A DNA stretch of 64,000 nucleotides from Coccinella septempunctata (lineage: Eukaryota; Arthropoda; Insecta; Coleoptera; Coccinellidae): NCBI RefSeq assembly GCF_907165205.1, contig NC_058192.1, positions 18,910,001-18,974,000 of the forward strand, in the 5' to 3' direction. The notes under the pieces were generated by a model, which did not search any database, was not told the DNA's origin, and saw only the letters and a program-made list of their open reading frames with translations. The position numbers and the translations under genes are program-made. Positions 22,736 through 34,048 of this stretch are shown here, piece after piece; positions within the stretch are counted from its first letter, which is position 1; each line of letters starts with the position of its first letter.

Positions 22736-24194
22736 AAATTTAACACAATGTATGCTAGCATCCTCATCTCAATCTTCAATCCAACTGATATTCTGAAAAG
22801 CAATAACTTCACCAGTTTTGTTTCAAAGCCGTTTTAATATGCAAAAAGCGAAGGATATTTTTTCTTTTCTTCCAATGATGAATAGGACTGCCAAATCTTT
22901 AGCGTTAAGTATAAAAATTAAATATTTTTTATGGTTGAAGATCGCCGCTTCAGACAAGGTTATTTTTCAACGTTCCCCTCAAAACTTTAATATTAATCGA
23001 TGGGCGTTGCTCTCTCAACAGGATCATTAATTAGATCGCGAGTCCCAAAAGTTGAATTAACATTTCTATTAGTCTTGGGTCGAAGAAAAGGATACTAAAG
23101 TATCTCAAGCAGCAGAGACGACAGCAGGGTGAAATAATTAGAGGATTCTCACAATTGTTATGGATCTCTAGGATCTTAATGTACCAAATGAAGAAGAACT
23201 GTGGCAGACAGATGGTTTTGAAAAATTTTTTAGAATCGAGAAGAAAATATTGAGAATCAAATCTCTGACCGAATTGGCGATATTTATATAATAATAATAA
23301 TAATAATAGTTTATCCGTGCTAATACATACTAACGATGCTTACATACGTCAACAAAAAATGAACAAAAAATACATTACTTCTGAAAATCAGAAAAATCAC
23401 AAGAAAGGTATTCCTCTATTGAGTAAAAGCATTTTTGCAGTAAATATTCTTTCACCATAATTTTAAACTTCCCTAATGTAGCCATCTTTACTGTATATAG
23501 GGTATTAACTGTTTAATAAAGATGTTAAGTGCATTGATGAACATTGATGAACATTCTTTATGAGTTATGGAGTGCCAAAAAGTGAAAATTTTATTACTTT
23601 TCGTTGATAAAATTGAAAGGCCTTTGAGGCCTTATTTTCAGGTGAAATACTAAAAACAGTGCAGTGCATCGTCATGTGACTATAATACTAATAAGACCCT
23701 ACGGATTAGGTATCTTCGTTCTTAAATCAGGATTAACATTGAATTTCTATCAAGATTCTTGAGATTTTTTAGTAATACCTAGGTGTACGAATACATTTTT
23801 AAATAGAGGCCAGAACAGAATACATGAGTGATGGAGCTATTATAACCTAAGAGAAGTATAGATTTCTTCACTTTTATTAAAAATTCAGTTCATACAGGGT
23901 CTTATAAGTGATTGTAAAGTCGTAGTGGTCCTCAATTTTAAATGTCATTGATATTTAGTTCAAAACCCTTCCTTCTAAGTACCAGAATCGAATAATTCAA
24001 AGCCAACTGCTATGTTCCAATCAGTTATAAAAAACCTGTACTGTGGAGTGCTACGAACAACGAATACTTCCAAAATTCTCTTCCACATTGAAATTGTACC
24101 CAGCTTGTTGTGGCACAAAGCTAGTAAAATGGTTATCGAGTGGTACTTGATTTCTGGGACAAATATAATCAATTTATGTGGGGGGTGGATCGTG
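22736..24194. other. Unassigned spacer with a short (ATA)n run
   Basis: A simple (ATA)n microsatellite lies at about 23287-23308. A lone ACAGGGTCTTATAAG terminus-like motif sits at about 23897. The rest is AT-rich with no recognised gene. Confidence 0.3.
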
Positions 24195-24477
24195 GACAGA
24201 CATATATTTGTAGTAGAAATCACCCCAAGTCAGCATTAGGATGCCATATAAACGAATGTAAACATAACATAGAATTTGATAACTTGAAGATATTACATAA
24301 AGGTTATAATTTTTATAAACAATACTAGAACAATTAAAGATTTTAAAGAACAGAGATAATAGACATTTATTAAACGAACTATCAGATTTCAACCTTAGAG
24401 AGGGCAGCCTAATAAAGATGATTAATTTCCCTAACATACCCCCTAACATTAAAAACGTGACAGATGACAACTCGAAC
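24195..24477 (+). pseudogene. Possible Penelope-like element, C-terminal scrap
   Basis: Forward translation gives HPKSALGCHINECKHNIEFD followed by NLKILHKGYNFYK, then after a frameshift LEQLKILKN and a tail ending DDNSN and a stop. The pattern 'SAL--H----H-I-F-N-KIL----N--K---LE---I' is the C-terminal part of the GIY-YIG endonuclease region of Penelope-like retroelements. The GIY-YIG core itself is not visible upstream. The frameshift near 24326 and missing 5' part make it a pseudogene. Confidence 0.4.
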
Positions 24478-25574
24478 TAACTTAAACTTTCATTTAAATT
24501 ACGTATCAAATAATTGATTTCACCACATACCGACCAAAAGAAATTCAACAAGAACATTTTTCCACATTGTTTATGATCAAAAATCTAATGATATTTTATG
24601 AAAGAGACTATCTCATTGACGGTAAAAAATGCACATTCTTACTACAATACCTACATGAATTTATGTAATGAAATTTTGAGAAAACACGTATATATTTTCA
24701 GAGTATAAGAGTATAACTTTGAAAGAAGTGTGTTTTTTGTTTTTATTTTATTATACCTGTTTATATATTTGTGTATTTCGGAGGTTATAATTTTTACCAA
24801 TGCTCATTTTTTATTAATTATAAACCAGAGCTTGCCACTGCAGTTTTATTAATATAGCATTCGAATACCATTTGTTTTGAAGTTGTGTTGATAAACCAGA
24901 CTGGAGAACATTGTCCTCAGCCGGTCGCGACCATATGCGCCTCTCGTTGTACTTGACCCCTACGCATTTTTTCACAATGGGTTTCGCATAGTGTTTACGA
25001 GTGACGAGAGAAATTTATTCAGTTATGGATAAGAGGGAAATAAGAGGACATAAATCTTGAGGCGTCAACAATAATGAAATATTTTGTCTTTACGATCCGA
25101 GATCTCCTACGCAAATTAGCGGATGCATCGAGGAAGCAAGTGTGAAAGTATCATTATGGTCAATAAGCTTTTCTTGATGCGAATGTGTGAACAGCTCGAA
25201 GCTTCCTTCGCTACTCACGAATTGTTTTGCAAAGGAGACATGGTTTACAATTAACGTTACTACGTCAGAAAATGAACGAGATCTCAGATCGGTAAAATTG
25301 CAAAATCCGGTAGCAGGAAAATTTTTAATTGGTTTTTCGGTAAATAGTTTCTGATGAATAACATTAAAATCGAGCACAAAAATTGTGGTGCAAAAAATTA
25401 GACAATATACTTTGATTACCCGATCAAATTTTCGACAGACAATTGATCTTAAGAATTAAATTACAGAAACCTTTTCATTCCCGAATATATTGAATATAAG
25501 AAGTAACAATTGCAAGTTCATTCGAAAAGATTACGTTTAAAATTAAAATCGAGGAACAATATACTTCAGAAATA
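24478..25574. other. Unassigned spacer
   Basis: AT-rich. A GC-neutral part at 25090-25377 holds a 95-codon minus-strand frame with no similarity I recognise. There are no repeat ends. Confidence 0.3.
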
Positions 25575-26130
25575 AGCTGGTTCTTCATGGGGTGCTGATG
25601 CCATCACACTTCGTACGGCAGCTTTAGCCTTAGTTTTTTCTGCTGCTGAGTAGGTACTGTTGCTGTGTTTCGTTCAAGAGTGCTCACGTCAACAAAATCG
25701 ATACCCTACTCAATGATTCTATGAGGATTGTTACTAGATTCATCAAATCTACACCTCTATATGGGTTACCCGTTCTTTCAAACATCGTACTACGTCATAT
25801 TCGCCGACAGGTGGTAATCTCGAAGTTCGGAATAAATTCCATTCCTTCCTCCTAAATTTATTTCCAATTTTATCATATATACCAGATTCTAGAAGTGCCA
25901 GATTGAAATCTCGTAAGCCTTTATGGTCTAATGATTTTCTTTATCCGAATAATAGTCACACAGAATTTTGGCAAACATAATGGAATTCGTGTAATCTCTT
26001 TAATAATGGTTATTGATGCTCCAAAAAGAGTCCCCGCATTTGATCTTCCTAGAAAAATTTGGTGTACGCTGTATTGACTTGAGACTGGCCATGGTCCGTG
26101 CAATGAGCATGTAGATGGACAAGGACAAGC
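25575..26130 (+). pseudogene. Jockey-like LINE, ORF2 3' part, frameshifted
   Basis: Pieces in different forward frames line up in family order: SSWGADAITLRTAALALVFS, then KSAHVNKIDTLLNDSMRIV, TRFIKSTPLYGLPVLSNIV, KSRKPLWSNDF, EFWQT, FDLPRKIW and GHGPCN. Frameshifts lie near 25650 and 26000 and there are in-frame stops. The end shares the PRKIWC...GH block with the copy at 16920-17326, so both belong to one family. No tail repeat is visible. Confidence 0.75.
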
Positions 26131-26403
26131 TGAACATCGAATTCTTCTTCATTTGGAGGACAGAACTTTCAAGAGCCAATTTGAACTGAGGGATGTGGGT
26201 AACACTTTTCTTATAAGAATGCTACACCCACCTAACTAAGTTATTCTGAACACCAACATTCGTTATCTCATGTTCATGAGTAGACTAATTTGTTTATTGA
26301 ATTCTGCTTCAGTATGTTTTTTGCTGACTTTTTTTTCATTATATTGACGGAGAATTCATTTGCGAATATCTAATGTGTAAGGTATTTTGTTTCACTTACC
26401 CAC

Positions 26404-26654
26404 GGTTTCACAAAGCTTGATCGGAGAATCAACGCTTGATTGACGAATAAACGTCAATTTGATTTCAATCGATAATTCGGTAATGAGCATTCAGAATATC
26501 ATTCTCGCATCAAATTATGATTTATAAGAATCCATTCGATGATTCTCAATGCCTACTTCAACAAAATATTCAGAAATGAAAGTTTTATTGAATTCGTTTT
26601 GGGAATCGAGTGACTCTCATATCGTTGATCGAGCAATCAAAGTTTTGTGAAACC
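26404..26654. mobile_element. MITE with GGTTTCACAAA ends
   Basis: The left end GGTTTCACAAAGCTTGATC is matched in inverse by GATTGCTCGATC-type sequence ending TTTGTGAAACC on the right. Relatives with the same right end (GTGAAACCYGCT) occur at about 28370-28410, 33160-33295 and 57895-58020, all sharing the internal block GATTCTCAATTGC or similar. It is about 250 bp and non-coding. The exact target duplication was not resolved. Confidence 0.6.
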
Positions 26655-27397
26655 CGCTCGTAGTACTATACTATATGAAGGCTCAATGAATGAAAATATC
26701 TCTAATAATCAGGTCCCATGAGCTGGTTCTTCGCATGAAATTTCGTTTCAACTGAAAATGATTATAGATAAAACGTTGATACTGTTTTCATTCTGAATGA
26801 CCATTCTGTTGAAGAATTCGTGTAAAAGAAATTAAATTATTTTTTCTGGGCGTATTATTCCACTGGGTGTAATGAAACTTTTCGATGACTGCATCGATGC
26901 ATGACACAGTATCCTTGTGAACATTCGAATGATATCATCTTTCATTTACTATTCAATGAATGCTGCACAATATGCAGATGAAAGAATATCGTTAGCGAAA
27001 CCCAATATTTCGGTTCACCATTACCGATAACAAACCTTGGAATTTGTTCCAGGAAAAAAGGTGGTATCAATTATTTTGAAATATATAATAAAAATGATAA
27101 TCTCTCCGTTCCAAATAGAGTGGTTACAATAAATCGCTGCTATAAATTAGCAGTAAATTAAGATAATTCGTAGAGAAATAACCTTCACTACTTACATAAG
27201 ACCACACACGAAAGATAGCGTTGTTTATGCGTTGTGCGTGGATAAAGAGCAAATAGAGAAAAAGTGTTTCATCTGAGGAGAATCTACAGTTAGAATATAC
27301 CGGATGGCACACATAAAACCGTCCAACTGAATATTTCTGAAAGTATAAGATTTTCCAGAAAATGCCCAGAGAGCAATTTTTATTTCTTGAATCTCTG

Positions 27398-27597
27398 CTA
27401 AAGCCCGTTTGCAACAGCCGAGAATTCTCTAGAGAATTTACTCGAAAATTCATGCGCCGTGAATTATATACCGTTGCATACGCACTTTCGGTAGAATTCT
27501 CTGTTCAGTTGCATACAAAATAATCTCTGCCGTTTTCTTGCGAGAATTTTGTAGAGAATTCTCCAGAGAATTCTCGGCTGTTGCAAACGGGCTTTAG
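27398..27597. mobile_element. 200 bp MITE with 32 bp perfect TIRs
   Basis: The arms CTAAAGCCCGTTTGCAACAG plus CCGAGAATTCTC are identical at both ends in inverse orientation (27398-27429 and 27566-27597). Inside, GAGAATT motifs recur and would extend the hairpin. Its non-coding centre is about 136 bp. The ends overlap a TAA/TTA that may be the target duplication. Confidence 0.8.
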
Positions 27598-29148
27598 ATG
27601 CAACCCCTAAAGACGGCACCTGAAAAGCAATTTTTTTCATATAAACCAGAAAACAAACACAAATCAAACTGAGCTACATGAAATGAAGTTCATCAAGCTA
27701 TGCTGCTGAAAATTTTTGTCTCAGAATTAGTTGCTTTTAGCAGGAAATTACAAGAGACCTTATTTGTTCAAAATGGATCAAGCTATTTGAATTTTTAATT
27801 GAATAATATGATGAAAGTTCCTTGGGAAATTTTTTTCGACCCTTGCTATTTTATTTCAATCAGTTTTCTGATTTCTAAGAGAGTAATTAAAAATTGCTTT
27901 TCAGGTGCTATTTTTAGGGGTCTGGATCTTAGCAGGCTGCTCTAAAAAAAAGGAAAATTCATGAGAGACCAATTCTATTCTTCAACAAGACCCTTAAATT
28001 TTTATCCACCGATCAAATTACCATTTGAGATTCTTAGATTTTCAAAAGTATTCTCGTTCAGGATATTTGTTGATAATTTCAGGTTCTTTCCAGATCTGCA
28101 AAAATATACATGGTGTCCCATTTGAATAAAAAAGGTTTAAAATATTTTCAGTAGAACTGGATGTACGGTAGTAACTGGCACATAGGCGCTATTGAATTTG
28201 AAAAGTTTCATATATATCGTTCTTTTTGTTTTAAAGATATCAATTTGGTTCTATACTTTATTATACAACACTGTTTAAGTCTATTCTGTTCTCTGTAGCC
28301 ATTATTCTTTTATCAGGGGAAACGTTTTAGTGATGTCTTTCTGAAAACCGGAGGACTGTGAAACCGTTGATAGGGCAATAAAAGTTTTGTAAATTCGTGA
28401 AACCCACCTCCCGACTCATAAGTTGGGAAGGCTTTTTGATTTATTCCATATTTTCGGGGAATCTCAAATATTCCAGAATGAACCAACTTTCCATATAATT
28501 CGAAGACATTACCGACACATCTCAAATAACTCAAAGATGTCACACTGGTGACACCGAACCAACAGCGGTTCTTTCCTGAGAAAATAATCTCAGTCAACAT
28601 GAAGAGAGAATGTTTACGGTTTATCCCCCCGCTCTTCAAACACCCCTCGAGTAGGATAACGTGTCGTGGGATCATCGCAAGGTGAGCGTCAACTGTAGTA
28701 ACGCGCTACACGACGCTCCTATCAAACCGGAACAATCAGAAACACATTTGTCAATATCGGCGACGGCGGCGTCGCTGATGGGGCCTCCCGCGGGCCTACA
28801 ATTAGTGCCGAAATGTCTTCCTCCTATGATATATTAAACTTACTGCCACAGATTTCCGGATCACGTGACTGACGCTAACTTGATTGGTGTCTAATGAGAT
28901 CGAAATCGACATAGATTACGCCATATGGTCACAAGGTTTCGGATGACTCTTACACATTTTTCACGGAAACCTTAAGGTTTATACAAACTAAGAAAACTTT
29001 AACTAAATATTAACAACATGATCAGCGTGATCAGATGAATCAGCACTTCAACAGTCTGAATCGAGGAATAATGAGTACGAAAAAGTAAGATGACCATAAT
29101 TCTTGTACAAAGAATCATTGAGAAAAATCCTCGCACCTGCTTATACAC
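27598..29148. other. Spacer with GC-richer block at 28.56-28.93 kb
   Basis: About 28560-28930 is GC-richer (GGCGACGGCGGCGTCGCTG region) and the 120-codon minus-strand frame at 28313-28675 partly overlaps it; no domain is recognised. About 28370-28410 resembles the right end of the GGTTTCACAAA MITE. It could hold intronic regulatory DNA. Confidence 0.3.
29096..29140 (+). repeat. ~45 bp repeat left of mariner copy 1 (partner at 31422-31467)
   Basis: ATAATTCTTGTACAAAGAATC followed by ATTGAGAAAAATCCTCGCACCTG here is matched by ATAATTCTTGTACGAAAAATC and ATTGAGGAAAATCCTCGCACCTG at 31422-31467, in direct orientation. The two lie just outside the mariner ends. This is far longer than a mariner TA duplication and is not explained by its insertion. 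Confidence 0.7.
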
Positions 29149-29289
29149 GAGGATGTATTGATATCTAGTTAGCCTAGACCAGTTCCATGCATAAAAAAAA
29201 ATGCGCTACCATAGCAACGAACACTAACTCATTAGAAGTTTTAGGTCAATGAAAGTAAACCACTTACGCAATAAATTAAAAGAAAGAAT

Positions 29290-30335
29290 ATGTTCGCCGA
29301 AATTGTGAAAATCGAACAATTGGAGTATCGAGACAAAATCGAGTACCTGTATTTAGAAGGATTAAGAGGTAAGCAGATTTACGAAGATATATGCTTAATA
29401 CCCTTGATGATCAATATCCTTCGTATGCGACCGTGAAAAATTGGACTGCAAGCTTCAAAAGAGGTAAATTTTCCATTCAAGATGATGACCGATCGGGAAG
29501 GCCAGTTTCTGTGTCAGTCCCAGAAAATATCGATGCAGTTCATGAGTTTCATGACATGATTTTATCAGACCGTCCAATTGGGCTGAAACGGATATCTGAA
29601 GCACTGAATATTTCATACGAACGCGTTCATCATATAGTACACGTCAATTTGGACATGAGAAAAATTGCTGCAAAATCGATCCCCAAATGTTTGAATGTTG
29701 ACCAAAAGCGTGCAAGGGTAGAAGCATCGCGTTCGATCTGTGCTCGATTTGAAAACGATGTAGAATTCTTAAACCGAATTGTTACTATGGATGAGACTTG
29801 GGTACATTTCTACGATCCAGAAACAAAGCAACAATCGATGGAATGGCGACACTGGTTCTCCAAGACCTAAGAAGTTTCGTGTCCAGAAATCTGCTGGAAA
29901 AGTTCTTGCTTCAGTTTTTTGGGATTTCCAAGGAGTAATCATGATCGATTTTTTGGATAAGGGTAGAACAAAAACCGGAGTTTACTATTCGATATTACTG
30001 ACCACTCTACGGGAAAAAATTAAAGAGGAAAGACGCGGAAAGCTATCCAAAGGTTTATTGTTTTTGCAGGACAACGCCCCTGCACACAAATCTCATGTTG
30101 CCATGCAAAAAATTCCTGATTTAGGTTTTGACTTACTAGAACACCCCCTCAACAACTCTTTCCAGAACTGAAAAGAAGTTTAAAAGGTCGTAAATTTTCT
30201 TCCAACGAGGAGGTAATGAAAGCTGTCGAAGTCTGGTTTGCAGAGCAAGAAGAAACATTTTTTTTGAAAAGTCTAGAGACGTTGCAGGTTCGCTGTAATA
30301 AATGTATTCAATTAAGAGGAGAATATGTTGAGTAA
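29290..30335 (+). pseudogene. mariner transposase (DD34D type), copy 1, broken
   Basis: Starts at ATG 29290 (MFAEIVKIEQLEYRDKIEYL). A two-base gain near 29388 shifts the frame into MLNTLDDQYPSYATVKNW. The HTH region includes DDRSGRPVS, ILSDRPIGLKRISEALNISY and the first catalytic D in MDETWVHFYD. A two-base loss near 29860 moves the frame again to SPRPKKFRVQKSAGKV. The second catalytic D is in LQDNAPAHKSH. A deletion near 30145 removes the 'SPDLAPSDYH' segment with the third D. The end reads RCNKCIQLRGEYVE and a stop. Three separate lesions make it inactive. Confidence 0.9.
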
Positions 30336-30374
30336 TAAAATATTTTAACATTGAAATTTTGTTTGGTTCTATAG

Positions 30375-31374
30375 TAGGCTGACCAGATTGACCCAGTTCA
30401 ATGACGGACGGACCTGGTGAATGTGTATATATCTATATACAGGGCGAGTCTTTGAATCGTAAAAATATTTCACAATAGATTATTGAGTTCAAAAGAAAAA
30501 ATTTTTTCATGTACCATTTTTTCCGATTTAGCCCTGATAAAAAGATATAGATTGTAAAAGAGTTGCATGCGATCAAAGTACCCAATTTTTCGAATTTCAC
30601 AGATATTTTTTTTTTATTAGCGCCAAATTACTCAAAAACCATATTCGAAATTCATTTCATTCGATGAGACCGTTTGTGAGAAAGGAAAATATTTTTCAAA
30701 AACCTCTATCTTAAACCGAGCCGATTCGGAAAAAATGGTAAAGGAAAAAAGTGTTTCCTTCGACCTCAAGAATGTACTGTAAAATATTTGTACGAGTCAA
30801 AGACTCACCCTGTATATGCTTCCAGCTACTCAGTTTCCTACCCCGTATAGTGATAAAAAAATTTTTTTATTTAAACAGAAAAATAATACAAGTTTTTCAC
30901 AACACAAAAATGAAAATATAATAATCTTAATACATCAGTGCATTATACTGTGGAATGAGAACAGGGTTTCAGGCGTTGCAGAGAAGCTTCTTCATCCCCA
31001 AAATTTGAATGTCTGTAATATTTGGTCAGGGAGGAAGACGCTGCTGCATTAATCATTTTTTTAATGTTTGTAACTTGAAACATGCCGTATAATATACCTT
31101 GTTTCTCCAAATACAATGCTGAATTGACCCTTCCTACATTTTGTACTTCATAATAAGGTTTTGTTTTTTTAAGGAATGGAAATTCTTTTGAAAGATCTTC
31201 CGTAAATTTGCACTATCTTTTCTCATTATTCATCTCAAATTTTCTTGAGAAAAATACTGAATTAAATTCCAGATTTTGACGGACATTTTGACGGACGTTT
31301 TCTAGTGACGGACGACGGACTTCTTGGACGATTGACGGACTGTCCGTCACAATGACGGACGTCTGGTCACCCTA
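30375..31374. mobile_element. 1000 bp hAT-like non-autonomous element inside mariner copy 1
   Basis: The element begins TAGGCTGACCAGATTGACC and ends CTGGTCACCCTA (inverse TAGGGTGACCAG), 11 of 12 terminal bases matching. TTCTATAG is duplicated exactly on both sides (30367-30374 and 31375-31382), the 8 bp size typical of hAT. Both subterminal regions are rich in GACGGAC motifs, a common hAT transposase-binding arrangement. No transposase is present; the interior holds a family A element (30439-30812) and unassigned AT-rich DNA. Confidence 0.85.
30439..30812. mobile_element. Family A element nested in the hAT-like element
   Basis: Both ends are present: ACAGGGCGAGTCTTTGAATC on the left, and GTACGAGTCAAAGACTCACC then CTGT on the right. 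It is about 374 bp, shorter than the 7.2 kb copy through an internal deletion. TA flanks both sides. Confidence 0.8.
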
Positions 31375-31411
31375 TTCTATAGTAGGCTAAGAATTTTTCA
31401 ATATATCCTCG

Positions 31412-32555
31412 TAACATGCCTATAATTCTTGTACGAAAAATCATTGAGGAAAATCCTCGCACCTGTCGAAAACACAATATCTAGGGTCGTATGATATCGA
31501 TAATTTCTTAAATTCCAACATCTTGAGAGTTTTGTTTGGTGTGTCTTTTTGGTGAGACGTTTTGTTTTGACCAGTTCGACGAAAAAGACTCATGTAGGTA
31601 TTTGAATTTTGTATAGAGTGAACCTCGGAGTGAACACTACAATCTGAGGACCATCTGGTTGGCGTCTTTGTATCTATAGCATTGAAAAAGCTTCGTACAT
31701 ATACTACAGGGTGTTTCCGCATAATTTCCATCATTTTTCTGTTCGGCAAAAAATCAATTTACGATGAGAGAAGAAGTAACTGCTTCTTCTACGCTCAATC
31801 ATTCAGTCGTGAGCAAAAAGAGACAAAACTGAATAAGGATGTCGTAAATTACGCCAGCAGAAAGTAACAATCGGGAATCCCATCTCGGAGGGTCCCGTAA
31901 CAGCCACCAAAGGCAACAACGATCAAACGTAAGTAATACCGGCATTTTCCTTAATTGCGCGCATTATTTTCAATTGATCCCGGTGGCAAACAGCCCAAGA
32001 CCCGAGGTAACTTCGAGGAAACACAAGTAGTTGATCGACCCATAAATCGCCGATTTCTCCTCGACCATAAGGCAACCGTAATTGCGTTACTTTAAGGAGG
32101 CATCCGAAAGATTTGCCCCGACAAAATATGGCCGGGTAATGCCTTATAAGTGGAGAATATTTTATATTCTCCTGGTCCCCGTTTAACGTTCGCCCAGTTT
32201 TACAAGTCGTATTTCAAGTTTACGTTCGCGCAATGCCCGGAATGACATAAATCGCGTCTTCGGGGTAGCCAGGCCGGAATCATACGCCGAAATAGTGTCA
32301 TTAGCTTCACCGAGGCTTGGGTGAATGGGCGATTCCTGCGTTTGTTTGGGGATCTGTTTTTGACGGCGACGCACTTTGCCGTTTTCGGTCGGATGAGTTT
32401 TTAGCAAATAGAAAATAATTTGGGGGCCAACACCGTTATATAGAACGAATAGCGAGAAAAAAACCTACGTCTCATCACTTTATGTAGGAGACCATTCTCT
32501 CAGATCCATCGGTTTCCTCTTCAAAGCTTCAGAACTTGATATAGTAAGAACTGTG
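31412..32555. other. Spacer with GC-richer block at 31.86-32.41 kb
   Basis: After the right member of the ~45 bp repeat (31422-31467), the sequence is AT-rich to about 31860. From there to 32410 it is GC-richer, with several TAATTG/CAATTA-type sites among CG-containing sequence, and no protein. This is among the best candidates here for a conserved intronic enhancer. A lone ACAGGGTGTTTCCGC terminus-like motif is at about 31707. Confidence 0.35.
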
Positions 32556-34048
32556 CAAAGATTATAGAGTAGAAAGATGGGAAACGAGGCGACTAAAGCG
32601 ATTTGAGCGCCATCTGTGTGTCACGCGTGTTTTAAAGACGCTAGGACTGGTTAAAATATTAATTTGAGTGCCATTTGCAGAAATATATGAAATTTTTTAA
32701 GATTTCAGACGTCACGTTTTGAATGTTTTGATTCTCTTTCCGCTTTTTGTTTATCTGGCTCGTTCTAGTTGCTGATTTTTGAATTTTTTTGTCTTATTTC
32801 TTGGTGAAAACATCAAAATATTGTTCGAAAATTATTGAATGGTAAAGAACGGTGGATCAAATAATAAAATGTATTTTATATGATTAAGTTTTTCACTCAA
32901 CTAAGGAAAATGGAAGCGTAAGTATTAAAAATCGTAACATGTGAATCGGTCATTCATTGATTCTAATTTTCAGTGCTCCGAAGTGGATAAAATTCTCAGG
33001 GCTTGAAGACAATTACTTCAGCAAACACTACTAACTACACCATGTGCAATGAACATTTTACTGCAGGTAAATTGAGAACTGTTCATCGACGTAAATTGTT
33101 GTATGCAGAAAGTATCCCTTGCATGAACGGCCTATTAAGGGGAAATTATGATCTTTATAGGTCCATTCAATGATTCTCAATTGCTTCTCTTTCAATATAT
33201 TGATTTCAATATATTGATTATTGATTTCCATTTGGGAACCGAGTGACTGTCAAATTATTGTTTAGAAAGTCAAAATTTTATGAAACCTGCTGTGAGTGTT
33301 TTGTTCATTCATTAATCAATTTGTATATTGTGTCATGAAGAGACCATATCATAAGGAAATCATAAAAAAAAGCACCAAGAAACTATACTGACATACAGGT
33401 CTTGCGTATGTCTGTAAGGTTTTTTTTAGTGTGGTTCTGAAAATTCTTTAAATAATACCTACATATGTAAGTAACTGGAATATGTATGCTATGATGGTAT
33501 ATTGAATATTGGTTCATACTGATTTCTGATATATGTATATTTTACAAATTCAACTTCATCAATTCAGAACAACCTTTTGTACAGAAACAACACCTTCGAC
33601 GTATAGCAGATCACCTTATACTTTAGTGTCCTAGTTAAAGCTTCAGTTATTGTCCACTCTTTAAATTTTTGTAAATTTTTTATGAATTGCAAATAAACAT
33701 ATAGCACATCCAACAGCGTTTTTCGTTGATATCAATTGATTCCAAACAATGTTTAGATGAAAACTAACATCCTGATCACAAAACAAAACCATACTTTTGT
33801 TTTGTCGCTCAGGATGTTTGTTTTCTGATAGAAACAAACTCAATATTTGAATGGAATTCGAGAAATAGAATTCGAATTTCGCGCCCCTCAATTAAAAAAT
33901 AGAAAACTGTTATCAAAAAGTTTTCCTGTATTGACAGTGGGTTTTTAGCGCCATCTCATTGTCACGCGTGTTTTCACTGGCCAAAATGTAGTCGGTTTAG
34001 TACTAGCGATATGAGGGCGTTTCCTATCTTTCTACTCTATAATCTTTG
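32556..34048. mobile_element. P-like DNA element, 1.49 kb, internally degraded
   Basis: The ends are CAAAGATTATAGAGTAGAAAGAT and its inverse, identical over 23 bp and continuing GGGAAACG / AGGAAACG. Flanking 8-mers are GAACTGTG (32548-32555) and GAACTTTG (34049-34056), 7 of 8 the same. Subterminal CGCCATCT...GTCACGCGTGTTTT occurs near both ends. A THAP-like coding scrap lies near 33 kb. Eight-base duplications plus a THAP remnant suit the P superfamily. A MITE of the GGTTTCACAAA group lies inside (about 33160-33295). Confidence 0.65.
32908..33070 (+). pseudogene. THAP-like N-terminal scrap of a P-type transposase
   Basis: A short first exon, ATGGAAGC, is followed by GTAAGT, and an acceptor TTTTCAG lies at about 32974. 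The next exon reads APKWIKFSGLEDNYF in one frame and, after a frameshift, TNYTMCNEHFTAG in another. The W-K block and a C-x2-H ending (CNEHF) are the second half of a THAP zinc finger, the DNA-binding domain of P transposases. The first Cys pair and the rest of the protein are missing. The match is short. Confidence 0.4.

Larger units (their letters stand above)
29149..31411 (+). mobile_element. mariner element, copy 1, carrying a hAT-like insertion
   Basis: The left end starts CGAGGATGTATTGATATC and the right end in reverse complement reads CGAGGATATATTGAAAAA. Subtracting the 1000 bp insertion and its 8 bp duplication leaves about 1255 bp, the normal mariner size. The transposase is broken. 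A TA follows the right end. The second copy is at 53500-54740. Confidence 0.85.

Noticed and set aside
23287..23308. (ATA)n run as a regulatory element
   Set aside because: It is an ordinary microsatellite in AT-rich DNA.
25090..25377. 95-codon minus-strand frame considered as another glypican exon
   Set aside because: It lacks glypican cysteine spacing or motifs, and no splice sites fit.
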